From positions 434,001 through 498,000 of the forward strand of contig NZ_JAKZHW010000001.1 in assembly GCF_022568775.1 (NCBI RefSeq): 64,000 nucleotides of DNA. The letters are read 5' to 3'. A program made the translations under genes and the position numbers. Positions 17,072 to 25,107 of the stretch are shown here, piece after piece. The notes under the pieces were generated by a model. The model saw nothing but the letters and a program-made list of their open reading frames with translations, was not told the origin of the DNA and ran no database searches. The stretch comes from Sphingomonas telluris. GTDB taxonomy: Bacteria; Pseudomonadota; Alphaproteobacteria; Sphingomonadales; Sphingomonadaceae. The first letter of the stretch is position 1, and each line of letters begins with the position of its first letter.

Positions 17072-18186
17072 AGGTTCGCATTCTGTCGGCTTTGGCCGCG
17101 CTTTCGGCTGCCGTTGCGCCTTCGCAGCTGCTGGCGGCACAGCCCGGCCTCTATCTCGGCGCGGACCTGTCCTACGTGAACGAGATGGAGGATTGCGGGG
17201 CGGTCTACCGGCTCAAGGGCAAGCCGATCGACCCATTCGTCCTCTTGAAGAAGGAAGGCGGCAACCTCGTTCGCGTCCGCATCTGGGTCGATCCGACCTG
17301 GACGAAGTACAGCAATTACGACGACGTTCTGAAGACGATCCGTCGAGCCCATGCGGCCGGGCTCCAGGCGCTGCTGGACTTCCACTATTCGGACGATTGG
17401 GCGGACGGCGGCAAGCAGTTGACGCCTGCCGCCTGGGCGAAGCTCAGCACCGACGATCAGGTGAAGGCGCTATACGACTACACGCTCGACACGTTGCGCA
17501 AGCTCGACGCCGACAAGGCGATGCCGGAGATGGTTCAGGTCGGCAACGAGACCAATCCCGAGCTGCTCGGCGGCAAGGTGCCCGGCCCACCCATCAATTG
17601 GGAGCGGAACGCGCGCCTGCTGAATGCGGGGATCCAGGCGGTGCAGGAGGCGGGCCGATCAAGCTCCAAGATGCCGCGGATCATGCTGCACATCGCGCAG
17701 CCCGAGAATGTGCTGCCGTGGTTCGACGCAGCGACCAAATTCGGTGTGACGGGGTACGACCTCATCGGCATCAGCTATTACAAGAAGTGGTCTACCTATT
17801 CGCCGGATCAGCTGAAGGCGACGATTGCCGAGACCAAGTCGCGCTACGGCAAGGACGTGATCGTGGTGGAAACGGGTTATCCGTTCACGCTGGAGGGCGC
17901 GGACACCGCCAGCAATCTCCTCGGAACCGATGGACTAGTGCCCGGCTATCCCGCCACGCCCGAGGGGCAGCGCAAGTTCATGATCGATCTCACGCAGCTC
18001 ACCCTCGACGCGGGCGGCATCGGGGTCGTCTACTGGGAGCCCTATTGGGTCTCGACCAAGTGCGGGACGCGCTGGGGCAAGGGCTCAGACTGGGAGAATG
18101 CGGCCTGGTTCGACTACAAGAACCATGACGCATTACCCGTTTTCGAATGGCTTCGGCACAACTACCGGCTGCCCAAGACGCGCTAA
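17068..18186 (+). CDS. GH53 arabinogalactan endo-beta-1,4-galactanase
   Basis: Exported endo-galactanase of 372 residues attacking beta-1,4-galactan, as in pectin side chains. A signal peptide ends near LLAAQ. GH53 marks are GADLSYVNEME, VRVRIWVDPTW, LLDFHYSDDWADGG, the acid/base Glu161 in QVGNETN and the nucleophile Glu268 in VVETGYP, with IGVVYWEPYW near the end. The gene is coupled to GH2 upstream by ATGA. Its stop shares four bases (CTAA) with the stop of the opposite glutaredoxin gene. No TonB receptor or galactose operon is adjacent. Confidence 0.93.
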   Translation: MKVRILSALAALSAAVAPSQLLAAQPGLYLGADLSYVNEMEDCGAVYRLKGKPIDPFVLLKKEGGNLVRVRIWVDPTWTKYSNYDDVLKTIRRAHAAGLQALLDFHYSDDWADGGKQLTPAAWAKLSTDDQVKALYDYTLDTLRKLDADKAMPEMVQVGNETNPELLGGKVPGPPINWERNARLLNAGIQAVQEAGRSSSKMPRIMLHIAQPENVLPWFDAATKFGVTGYDLIGISYYKKWSTYSPDQLKATIAETKSRYGKDVIVVETGYPFTLEGADTASNLLGTDGLVPGYPATPEGQRKFMIDLTQLTLDAGGIGVVYWEPYWVSTKCGTRWGKGSDWENAAWFDYKNHDALPVFEWLRHNYRLPKTR

Positions 18187-18434
18187 GCGCGCTCGGCGAG
18201 ATACTCCTCGAGATCCTCGCTTCCGCCGATCACCTGTCCGCCGATGATGACGACGGGTGTTGTAGAACGGCCGAATTGCTCTTCGATCGCCTCGACCTCT
18301 TCGCGCGTTTTCAGGACGCGGTCTTCGAAGTCGATCCCCGCGTCCTCGAACATCTCCTTGGCGCGCACGCCGTAGGGACAAGTGTGTTCGGGTAGGACCA
18401 TCCGATACAGGATGGCCTCATTGGCCTCGGCCAT
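18183..18434 (-). CDS. Glutaredoxin with monothiol CPYG site
   Basis: Glutaredoxin of 83 residues. The active site reads HTCPYGVRA: the second cysteine of the classic CPYC is glycine, so it can do only monothiol chemistry such as deglutathionylation. The TTPVV cis-proline segment and GGSEDLEEY for glutathione binding are present. It lacks the CGFS site of iron-sulfur-carrier glutaredoxins. A small hydrophilic gene lies 11 bases upstream on the same strand and may share its promoter. Confidence 0.88.
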   Translation of the reverse strand: MAEANEAILYRMVLPEHTCPYGVRAKEMFEDAGIDFEDRVLKTREEVEAIEEQFGRSTTPVVIIGGQVIGGSEDLEEYLAERA

Positions 18435-18445
18435 GGATGTCTCCC

Positions 18446-18658
18446 TTAGTGCTGCTTGGATGCGGCGTTGTGGTTTTCGTCGAGCTGCTCGTCCCCGAGC
18501 TGGCTCTCGCCGTAATAGGCCTGGTCGGACTGGCCGCCCTTGAAATCGCCGGCGTCCACTTCCTTGCCGCGATGCGGATTGGGATAGTTACCGCCGCCGG
18601 ATTTTCCGGTCTGGCCTTCCGTCATCGGCCGCGAAGCCGGCTGCTTTTCTTCTGACAT
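18446..18658 (-). CDS. Small hydrophilic protein of unknown function
   Basis: A 70-residue protein rich in Gly, Asn, Gln, Asp and Glu (MSEEKQPASRPMTEGQ at the start, DEQLDENHNAASKQH at the end), with no hydrophobic segment. It is probably disordered. AAGGAG lies 7 bases upstream of ATG, which supports translation. Composition recalls small stress-induced proteins, and an EcfG-like promoter lies 22 bases upstream. I do not recognise a named family. It is in line with the downstream glutaredoxin. Confidence 0.7.
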   Translation of the reverse strand: MSEEKQPASRPMTEGQTGKSGGGNYPNPHRGKEVDAGDFKGGQSDQAYYGESQLGDEQLDENHNAASKQH

Positions 18659-18679
18659 TTCAAGCTCCTTTGCCGATTC

Positions 18680-18705
18680 AACTCGCGCCGGGCGGCGCTC
18701 GTTCC
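18680..18705 (-). promoter_or_regulatory. EcfG-like (general stress response) promoter candidate
   Basis: On the minus strand GGAAC is followed after 17 bases by AGTT, close to the alphaproteobacterial EcfG pattern GGAAC-N16/17-CGTT. It ends 22 bases before the start of the small hydrophilic protein gene. The -10 element differs by one base from consensus. Confidence 0.4.
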
Positions 18706-18738
18706 GACGTCGGGCTTGTGAATGTACCTGTCCGCAGT

Positions 18739-19839
18739 ATGGCTCCGGACATGGCTGGGCCGCTCCAGGGCATCAGGATTGTGGAAATGGGCGGCATCGG
18801 CCCCGCGCCATTCGCCGCGATGATGCTGGCGGATCACGGCGCCGAGGTCATCCGCGTCGAGCGGGCAGGGATGATCGGCTTCGACAATGACCCGTTGTTG
18901 CGATCGCGCCGGAGCATCTCGCTCGATCTGAAGCGGGACGAGGGCTGTGAGGCCCTCCGCCGGCTGGTCGCGAAAGCCGATGGCCTGATCGAGGGCTACC
19001 GCCCGGGCGTGATGGAGCGCCTCGGTTTAGGCCCGGACGAGTTGCTCAAGACGAACCCGAAACTGGTCTACGGCCGCGTGACGGGCTGGGGGCAGGACGG
19101 GCCTTTGAGCTCCAGCGCCGGTCACGATATCAACTATGTCGCCATCACCGGACTCCTGAACGGCATCGGCCCGAGGGAGCGGCCGGTCGTTCCCGGCAAT
19201 TATCTTGGCGACTATGCCGGCGGCGGCATGATGCTGGCGTTCGGGATGACTGCAGCCTTACTCGCCGTGCAGCGAGGAGCGCCGGGTCAGGTCGTTGACG
19301 CAGCGATGAGCGACGGCACGGCGCTGATCGGCGCACTTACCTACGGTCTGCGGGCGGCCGGGCTGTGGAAGGATGAGCGCGAAGCCAACCTGCTCGACGG
19401 CGGCGGCGACACTTACGGCATCTTCCGCTGCTCCGACGGCAAGTTCCTCGCTATCGGAGCGATCGAGCGCCCGTTTCAGGAGGCCTTGCTGAAAGGATTG
19501 GCGTTGCGGCCCGGGTCGGGGCGCGAGGAGATCGCGGCCGTCATCAAGAGCCGGACGCGCGACGAGTGGGCGGCGCACTTCGCTGGCACCGACGCCTGTG
19601 TGGCGCCCGTCCTCAACCTCGAAGAGGCGCCGGTTCACCCGCACAACATCGCCCGGCGAGCCTTCCTCGACTTGGACGGCGTGTTCCAGCCAGCTCCGGC
19701 CCCGCGCTATTCGGCGATGTCGCTCGATCGCCCCGATCCGCCCCGTGTAGAGGGCCAGGACGGCGAACTCATCCTCGTGGAGCTCGGCTACACCGACGGC
19801 GAGATTGCGCGGCTGCGCTCCGAAGGCGTGCTGCTTTGA
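18739..19839 (+). CDS. CaiB/BaiF family protein, alpha-methylacyl-CoA racemase type
   Basis: About 366 residues. The start (MAGPLQGIRIVEMGGIGPAPFAAMMLADHGAEVIRVER) is that of alpha-methylacyl-CoA racemases within the family III CoA-transferases. GHDINYVAITG and NLLDGGGDTYGIFRCSDGKFLAIGAIE are further matches. These enzymes epimerise 2-methyl-branched acyl-CoAs so they can enter beta-oxidation. I use ATG 18739; ATG 18751 is equally plausible. Its TGA overlaps a TTG start of the aminotransferase downstream. A true CoA-transferase activity is possible but less likely. Confidence 0.83.
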   Translation: MAPDMAGPLQGIRIVEMGGIGPAPFAAMMLADHGAEVIRVERAGMIGFDNDPLLRSRRSISLDLKRDEGCEALRRLVAKADGLIEGYRPGVMERLGLGPDELLKTNPKLVYGRVTGWGQDGPLSSSAGHDINYVAITGLLNGIGPRERPVVPGNYLGDYAGGGMMLAFGMTAALLAVQRGAPGQVVDAAMSDGTALIGALTYGLRAAGLWKDEREANLLDGGGDTYGIFRCSDGKFLAIGAIERPFQEALLKGLALRPGSGREEIAAVIKSRTRDEWAAHFAGTDACVAPVLNLEEAPVHPHNIARRAFLDLDGVFQPAPAPRYSAMSLDRPDPPRVEGQDGELILVELGYTDGEIARLRSEGVLL

Positions 19840-20987
19840 ATCCGCTGTACCGCGACATGAAAGTCAGCGTGTTCGAGCGCATGAGCCTCGCTGCCGCGCA
19901 GCATGGCGCGGTGAACCTAGGCCAGGGTTTCCCCGATTTCGGCTGGCCGGAAGAGATTCTCGATGCCGCCGCTCGAGCTGTGAAAGAGGGGTCGAACCAA
20001 TATGCGCCGTCGCGCGGCTCGCCGGCGCTGCGGGAGGCCGTCGCCGCCCATTACGATCGTCACTTCGGGCAGCAACTTGATCCGGACCACGTCTGCGTGA
20101 CGAGCGGAGCGACCGAGGCTCTGGGCGCGATGATCTTGTCGGTCGTCGAGCCTGGCGACGAGGTGATCATCCTGACGCCGGCCTACGACAGTTACGCGCC
20201 GATGATCCGCAGGGCCGGGGCCACGCCTCGCGAAGTGGCGCTCCAGCCCCCGCATTGGCGCATCCATCGGGATGCCGTGGAGGCGGCCGTGACACCGCGA
20301 ACCCGCGCCATCCTGTTCAACAATCCGCATAACCCGACGGGACGCTTGTTCGGCGCGGACGAGCTCCAGGTCATCGCGAACCTCGCTGTCGAACACGACC
20401 TGACCGTCCTCAGCGACGAGGTGTGGGAGCATGTGCTCCTTCACGGCGAGAAGTTCACGCCGCTCGCAAGCCTTCCGGGGATGGCAGAGCGGACGCTGAA
20501 GGCGGGATCGGCGGGCAAGATTTTCTCGCTGACCGGGTGGAAGGTCGGCTGGATCGTGGCGTCGCCGGATAATGCCGCCCTCGCCGCGCGAGCGCACCAG
20601 TTCCTCACCTTCTCGACGGCACCCAACCTTCAGTCCGCCGTCGCCTTTGGCCTCGGGTGCGACGAGTGGATCGCCCCGATGCGGGAGCGGTTTTCCCGTG
20701 CGCTGGAGCGGATGAGCGAGGGGCTGAAGCAGGTCGGATTCGAAGTCCTGGAGCCCGCCTCAACCTACTTCCTTTGCGTCGATCTTCGCGCTTCCGGACT
20801 GGACGTGGACGACGAGACCTTCGCAAAGGCGACGGTCGAGCAGGCCGGAGTGGCGACCGTGCCTGTGTCGGCGTTTGCGGAGCAGGACCCGTCTAGGCAC
20901 CTCGTCCGCCTGTGCTTCGCCAAGCGTGACGAAACCATCGATGCGGGGGTCGAAGCAATGGCCCGCGCCAGGGAGCTATTCACATGA
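19836..20987 (+). CDS. Class I/II PLP aminotransferase, kynurenine/methionine aminotransferase type
   Basis: Fold-type I aminotransferase of 383 residues. Motifs are VNLGQGFPDFGWPEEI, YAPSRGSPALREAVA, NNPHNPTGRLF, DEVWEHVLL and the PLP-lysine segment GSAGKIFSLTGWKVGW. These place it near kynurenine-oxoglutarate and methionine aminotransferases. The start is TTG 19836, which overlaps the previous stop (TTGA); the frame is open further upstream but lies in the CaiB gene. ATGA couples it to the ALDH7 gene, so it may convert 2-aminoadipate to 2-oxoadipate, which is inference from context only. Confidence 0.86.
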   Translation: MNPLYRDMKVSVFERMSLAAAQHGAVNLGQGFPDFGWPEEILDAAARAVKEGSNQYAPSRGSPALREAVAAHYDRHFGQQLDPDHVCVTSGATEALGAMILSVVEPGDEVIILTPAYDSYAPMIRRAGATPREVALQPPHWRIHRDAVEAAVTPRTRAILFNNPHNPTGRLFGADELQVIANLAVEHDLTVLSDEVWEHVLLHGEKFTPLASLPGMAERTLKAGSAGKIFSLTGWKVGWIVASPDNAALAARAHQFLTFSTAPNLQSAVAFGLGCDEWIAPMRERFSRALERMSEGLKQVGFEVLEPASTYFLCVDLRASGLDVDDETFAKATVEQAGVATVPVSAFAEQDPSRHLVRLCFAKRDETIDAGVEAMARARELFT

Positions 20988-22447
20988 CACCGGCCGAAGA
21001 AGCCGCATCCATCCTGAAGCAGTTCGGCGTCGGCTCAAGCGGCGACCTTGCGAGCACGTCGCCCATCGACGGCAGCGAGATCGGGCGCGTGGCGACGGGC
21101 GACCCATCGGTCGCTGCGGCGAAAGCGGCGCAGGCGTTCGATCATTGGAAGACTGTACCGGCTCCGCGTCGTGGCGAACTCGTGCGCTTGCTGGGCGAGG
21201 AATTGCGCGCGGCGAAGGAGCCTCTGGCCCAACTGGTCACGCTCGAAAGCGGGAAGATCGTTCAGGAAGGCCTCGGCGAGGTCCAGGAGATGATCGACAT
21301 CTGCGACTTCGCCGTCGGCCTGTCGCGTCAGCTCTACGGCCTGACGATCGCCAGCGAACGCGCGAACCATCGCATGATGGAGCAATGGCATCCGCTCGGC
21401 CCGGTGCTCGTCATCAGCGCGTTCAACTTTCCCGTGGCCGTGTGGGCGTGGAATGCGGCGCTAGCGCTGGTCTGCGGCGACCCTGTCATTTGGAAGCCGA
21501 GCGAGAAGACGCCGCTGGTCGCCGAGGCTGTGATTGCGCTCATGGGTCGCGCGCTGGAGCGGTTCGGCGACGCGCCCGAGGGGCTCGTCACGCTAATCCA
21601 AGGTGGCCGTGACGTCGGCGAGGCTCTCGTCGACGATCCGCGCGTTGCGCTCGTTTCAGCGACCGGCTCGACAGCGATGGGGCGCGCAGTGGGTCCTCGC
21701 GTGGCGCAGCGCTTCGGTCGGGTCCTGCTGGAGCTCGGTGGCAACAACGCCATGATCGTCTGCCCCACGGCGGACCTGGCGCTGGCGGAGCGTGCGACTC
21801 TGTTCTCCGCAGCAGGAACGGCCGGCCAGCGCTGCACAACCCTTCGGCGCCTTATCATCCACGAGAGCGTGGCTGACGCTCTGGTCGCGCGGCTCAAGCA
21901 ACTCTTCGCCAACGTGAGGATCGGCGACCCGCGGGAGCCGGATACGCTGATCGGTCCTCTGATCGACGAGGCAGCATTCGACGGAATGGAACGTGTGCTC
22001 GGGGACGGCATCGAACGCGTGGAGGCGGTTTCCGGAGGCTTCTACGTCCGGCCCGCGATCGTCGAAGCACCTGCGCAGGAGGGAACGGTGCTCCAGGAGA
22101 CATTCGCGCCGATCCTCTACGTGCTGCGCTATCGCGACTTCTCAGAAGCGCTCGCGCTCAACAATTCGGTGCCGCAAGGCTTGTCGTCGTCGATCTTCAC
22201 CAACGACCTGCGCGAGGCTGAGCAATTCCTGTCCGCGGCCGGGTCCGACTGCGGCATCGCCAACGTCAACATTGGTCCTTCGGGCGCCGAGATCGGTGGC
22301 GCGTTCGGCGGTGAGAAGGAAACCGGCGGAGGACGCGAGAGCGGCTCGGACGCGTGGCGCGCCTACATGCGGCGGCAGACCAACACCATCAATTACGGGA
22401 CCGACCTACCGCTCGCCCAGGGCATCCGTTTCGACGTCGCTCCATAG
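20984..22447 (+). CDS. amaB: ALDH7-type aldehyde dehydrogenase (aminoadipate-semialdehyde dehydrogenase)
   Basis: NAD-dependent aldehyde dehydrogenase of 487 residues. The glutamate motif LLELGGNNAMIVCPTADL and the cysteine motif GTAGQRCTTLRRLIIHE are the ALDH7 signature (antiquitin, AmaB), as are SAFNFPVAVWAWN and FGGEKETGGGRESGSD. ALDH7 oxidises L-2-aminoadipate 6-semialdehyde in lysine/pipecolate breakdown. The aminotransferase just upstream (4-base overlap) would then take 2-aminoadipate further. Its 3' end overlaps the convergent EAL gene by 42 bases. Confidence 0.9.
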   Translation: MTPAEEAASILKQFGVGSSGDLASTSPIDGSEIGRVATGDPSVAAAKAAQAFDHWKTVPAPRRGELVRLLGEELRAAKEPLAQLVTLESGKIVQEGLGEVQEMIDICDFAVGLSRQLYGLTIASERANHRMMEQWHPLGPVLVISAFNFPVAVWAWNAALALVCGDPVIWKPSEKTPLVAEAVIALMGRALERFGDAPEGLVTLIQGGRDVGEALVDDPRVALVSATGSTAMGRAVGPRVAQRFGRVLLELGGNNAMIVCPTADLALAERATLFSAAGTAGQRCTTLRRLIIHESVADALVARLKQLFANVRIGDPREPDTLIGPLIDEAAFDGMERVLGDGIERVEAVSGGFYVRPAIVEAPAQEGTVLQETFAPILYVLRYRDFSEALALNNSVPQGLSSSIFTNDLREAEQFLSAAGSDCGIANVNIGPSGAEIGGAFGGEKETGGGRESGSDAWRAYMRRQTNTINYGTDLPLAQGIRFDVAP

Positions 22448-23257
22448 TTCAAGGCTTTCGTCGGAAAGCAAAGTCGGCCAGCGGCGGGCAAAATCGCTGT
22501 TCCAGGCGATCAGTTCGTCCGGGTGCAGTGGCGGCGCGATAAGGTAGCCCTGGACGACGTCGCAGCCGAGCTCGCGAACGCTGCGGAGTTGCTCAACGGT
22601 TTCCACGCCTTCCGCTGTGGCAATAAGCCCGAGGCCGTGGGCAAGCTCCGTGATCGTTTTCACGATCAATCGGGAATCATGGGCCGCCGGGAGGTCTTTG
22701 ACGAAGCAACGGTCGATTTTTACTTCGGTGAAAGGCAGCTGCCGAAGTTGCATCAGGGAAGAATAACCCGTCCCGAAATCGTCGATCGCCAGGCCCATTC
22801 CTTTGATGCGGAAGCGCGTGAGCGTGTCCATCAGCCGTACAAGCGGCTGCGTCGCGCCTTCGGTCAGCTCCAGGACCAGGCGATCCGTCGGCACGTCGAG
22901 AGCGCGGCACATGCGCTCGACGAGGTCGGGGAAATCGAGGCGCTGCAGGCTGACCGCGGAAATGTTGAAGGCGAGGCGGGTTTCGAGCCCCTGGTCGCGC
23001 CAGATGCGCCATTGGCGAAGCGTCGTGCGCAGGCCCCATTCGGTCAGCGGGTCGATGAGGCCATGTTCCTCGGCCAGCGGCACGAAGCGCGACGGGGAGA
23101 TGGGGCCAAGCTCCGGGTCGTCCCAGCGGACGAGCGCTTCGACGCGGCCGAGATGTCCGTCCTTAAGGCTGACTTTCGGCTGATAGACCAGACTGAGCTT
23201 TTGCGCTGCGAGCGCTTTCCGAAAGCTTTCCAGTAACTTGCGGTCGGCTGCCGTCAT
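22406..23257 (-). CDS. EAL-domain c-di-GMP phosphodiesterase
   Basis: Stand-alone EAL domain of 283 residues, hydrolysing cyclic di-GMP to pGpG. Catalytic motifs are intact: EALVRW, NISAVSL, LELTEGA, DDFGTGYSSL, EVKIDRCFVKD, TAEGVET and VQGYLIAPPL. There is no sensory domain on the chain. Instead the gene overlaps a receiver-domain gene by ATGA, so the receiver probably controls it as a separate subunit. A double PilZ receptor gene is divergent from this pair. Confidence 0.92.
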   Translation of the reverse strand: MTAADRKLLESFRKALAAQKLSLVYQPKVSLKDGHLGRVEALVRWDDPELGPISPSRFVPLAEEHGLIDPLTEWGLRTTLRQWRIWRDQGLETRLAFNISAVSLQRLDFPDLVERMCRALDVPTDRLVLELTEGATQPLVRLMDTLTRFRIKGMGLAIDDFGTGYSSLMQLRQLPFTEVKIDRCFVKDLPAAHDSRLIVKTITELAHGLGLIATAEGVETVEQLRSVRELGCDVVQGYLIAPPLHPDELIAWNSDFARRWPTLLSDESLELWSDVETDALGER

Positions 23258-23643
23258 GAAGTCACGACCGGCTTGAACCGGATGAGCAAATCCTCGAGCT
23301 CCTCGAGCCGCGCCGGCTTCTCCAGCGGTCCGACCATGTTGAGCCCGATCGCTTCGCCGAGCCGGAAGGCGGAATCGAGCACACGCCGGTCGAAACCGCT
23401 GATGATCAGCACCGGCCCCTGGAAATCCTCGTCCGAAAGGAAGCGCAGCAGCTCGACGCCGTCCATGCCCGGCATGCCGAGGTCGAGAGCCACGGCATCG
23501 GGGCGGCTGGACCGGAAAACCTCGCGAAACGTGGCGTCGTCGGACGTGACGGATGGAGAATATCCGGCTTCCTGAGCCGCGTTCGCCACGAACTCGGCGA
23601 GAGCCGGCTCATCGTCAATCAGCAGCAGCTGAGGCTGCTTCAT
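23254..23643 (-). CDS. Single-domain response regulator
   Basis: CheY-like receiver of 129 residues. The acidic pocket is LLIDDEP, the phosphorylated aspartate lies in VALDLGMPGMDG, and the later conserved Lys is in GPLEKPARLEEL. No output domain follows; instead the ATGA overlap links it to the EAL phosphodiesterase, as a two-gene version of a receiver-EAL protein. The kinase is not adjacent. A CtrA-like site lies upstream, in the region shared with the PilZ gene. Confidence 0.9.
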   Translation of the reverse strand: MKQPQLLLIDDEPALAEFVANAAQEAGYSPSVTSDDATFREVFRSSRPDAVALDLGMPGMDGVELLRFLSDEDFQGPVLIISGFDRRVLDSAFRLGEAIGLNMVGPLEKPARLEELEDLLIRFKPVVTS

Positions 23644-23724
23644 CGGCTTAACACTCCCTCGCCGATCCGGCTTTACAACACTGCGCCTGAACCATGGTCG
23701 GCGTCAAACGAATGAAACGCCTTT

Positions 23725-23739
23725 TTAACCGCAAGTTAG
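23725..23739. promoter_or_regulatory. CtrA-like binding site
   Basis: TTAACCGCAAGTTAG matches the CtrA pattern TTAA-N7-TTAA with one mismatch in the last base. It sits between the receiver-EAL operon and the PilZ gene, 42 bases before the PilZ start and 82 bases before the receiver start, and could serve either. CtrA controls motility and c-di-GMP genes in alphaproteobacteria. Confidence 0.5.
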
Positions 23740-23780
23740 TAGCATTGCCTGTCCTAATTTGACGCTTCGGAGACTGTTTC

Positions 23781-24482
23781 ATGTTCGGATCGCTGATTCG
23801 CCGGAAGCCTTCGCGCCCGTTGGGCGTCGAGGACGGCGCCTTTGATTCGACCACTTTCTCGCTGAGCACCGCCGTTCCGCGACCATCGGAGCGCCGCACC
23901 GACGAGCGCGTTCTGCCCATGCTGCGGATCGCGAAACTGAAGGTCGGAGACCGCGAACAGCTCGTCCGCGTCCGTAATGTATCGGCGGGCGGACTGATGG
24001 CGGAATCGGGTCAGTCGGTGAACGTCGGCGACGTCGTGAAGATCGAACTGTCGTCGCAGCAAATCCCCGGCTCCATCGTCTGGGTTCGCGAGGGGACGAT
24101 CGGCATCAAGTTCGAGCAGAACCTCGATCTCGGCGAGCTTCTCGCCGGCCGCAAGCCCCGTCACGGCTTCCGCCCGCGTCCGCCGCGTCTGGAGGTTGCC
24201 TGCAAGGCGTCGCTCCGCGTCGACAAGATCTACTATACGGTCGACGTCCACGACATCTCGCTTCAGGGCATGAAGGTCGAGCCGATCGACGAATATTGCC
24301 TCGGCAAGAAGGTCGTCGTGGTCGTCGAAAGCCTTCGCCCGATCCGCGGGGAGGTCCGCTGGTATTCCGACCGCAAGGCCGGCATCGTGTTCGACCAGCC
24401 GCTGGAGTTCGAGGAACTCGCCGAGTGGGTCGGCAAGAGGCTCGAACTGGCCAGCCTGAAGGCGTCTTTCCAGAAGCAATAA
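23781..24482 (+). CDS. Tandem PilZ-domain protein
   Basis: Protein of 233 residues with two PilZ domains. The first has an arginine-rich start (RRTDER) followed by [15 protein letters not shown] and ends near GTIGIKFEQ. The second begins [16 protein letters not shown] and continues [14 protein letters not shown] with [13 protein letters not shown]. PilZ domains bind cyclic di-GMP through an RxxxR and a (D/N)xSxxG motif; the first domain fits best. It is divergent from a c-di-GMP phosphodiesterase, so it may be the effector read out by that enzyme. The output (motility, polysaccharide) is unknown. Confidence 0.87.
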   Translation: MFGSLIRRKPSRPLGVEDGAFDSTTFSLSTAVPRPSERRTDERVLPMLRIAKLKVGDREQLVRVRNVSAGGLMAESGQSVNVGDVVKIELSSQQIPGSIVWVREGTIGIKFEQNLDLGELLAGRKPRHGFRPRPPRLEVACKASLRVDKIYYTVDVHDISLQGMKVEPIDEYCLGKKVVVVVESLRPIRGEVRWYSDRKAGIVFDQPLEFEELAEWVGKRLELASLKASFQKQ

Positions 24483-24483
24483 G

Positions 24484-24499
24484 CTTCGCCGCCGCGAAG
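24484..24499 (+). terminator. Short hairpin after the PilZ gene
   Basis: CTTCGC (24484-24489) and GCGAAG (24494-24499) pair around CGCC, two bases after the PilZ stop. No T-tract follows, so it is a weak terminator candidate. Confidence 0.3.
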
Positions 24500-24558
24500 G
24501 TACTGGCAGGTACGGCTGTGCATCCCTATCTCAGCCGCTCTCAAGCAAGGAGCGGATG

Positions 24559-25107
24559 ATGGCCGAGCAAGTCGCAATCTTCGCGGGCGGGTGCTTCTGG
24601 TGCACCGAGGCCGTGTTCAACGACGTCGTGGGCGTGACGAAAGTCGAAAGCGGCTACACCGGCGGAAGCCTCGTCAATCCGACCTACAAACAGGTCTGCG
24701 GCGGCGACACCGGCCATGCCGAAGCGATCCGCGTCACCTTCGATCCCGAAGTCGTCAGCTACGACGACCTGCTCGACATCTTCTTTGCGACCCATGATCC
24801 GACCCAGCTCAACCGGCAGGGCAACGACATCGGCACGCAATACCGCTCGGCGATCTTCCCGCTGAATGACGAGCAGGAGGCCAAGGCCCGCTCGGCAATC
24901 GAGCGCAACAATGAAGGGCACGGCGGGCGCATCGTCACGACGATCGAGCCTCTGGGCGATTGGTATCCCGCCGAGGACTACCACCAGCAATATTGGGAAG
25001 GCGAAGGCCAGCGTAACCCCTATTGCCTCGCCGTTATCCCGCCGAAGCTGCAGAAGCTTCGCAAGAGCTTCCAGGCGCGCGTGAAGAGCGCAGGCGCGGA
25101 CGCCTAG
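24559..25107 (+). CDS. msrA: Peptide-methionine (S)-S-oxide reductase
   Basis: Repair enzyme that reduces methionine-S-sulfoxide in proteins or free methionine. The catalytic motif [11 protein letters not shown] is at the N-terminus, followed by [51 protein letters not shown] and the [14 protein letters not shown] end. Length of about 182 is normal for the A-type alone (no MsrB fusion). Two ATGs are adjacent; the second gives a 6-base gap from AAGGAG and is preferred. Its stop shares CTAG with the opposing gene. Confidence 0.96.
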   Translation: MAEQVAIFAGGCFWCTEAVFNDVVGVTKVESGYTGGSLVNPTYKQVCGGDTGHAEAIRVTFDPEVVSYDDLLDIFFATHDPTQLNRQGNDIGTQYRSAIFPLNDEQEAKARSAIERNNEGHGGRIVTTIEPLGDWYPAEDYHQQYWEGEGQRNPYCLAVIPPKLQKLRKSFQARVKSAGADA

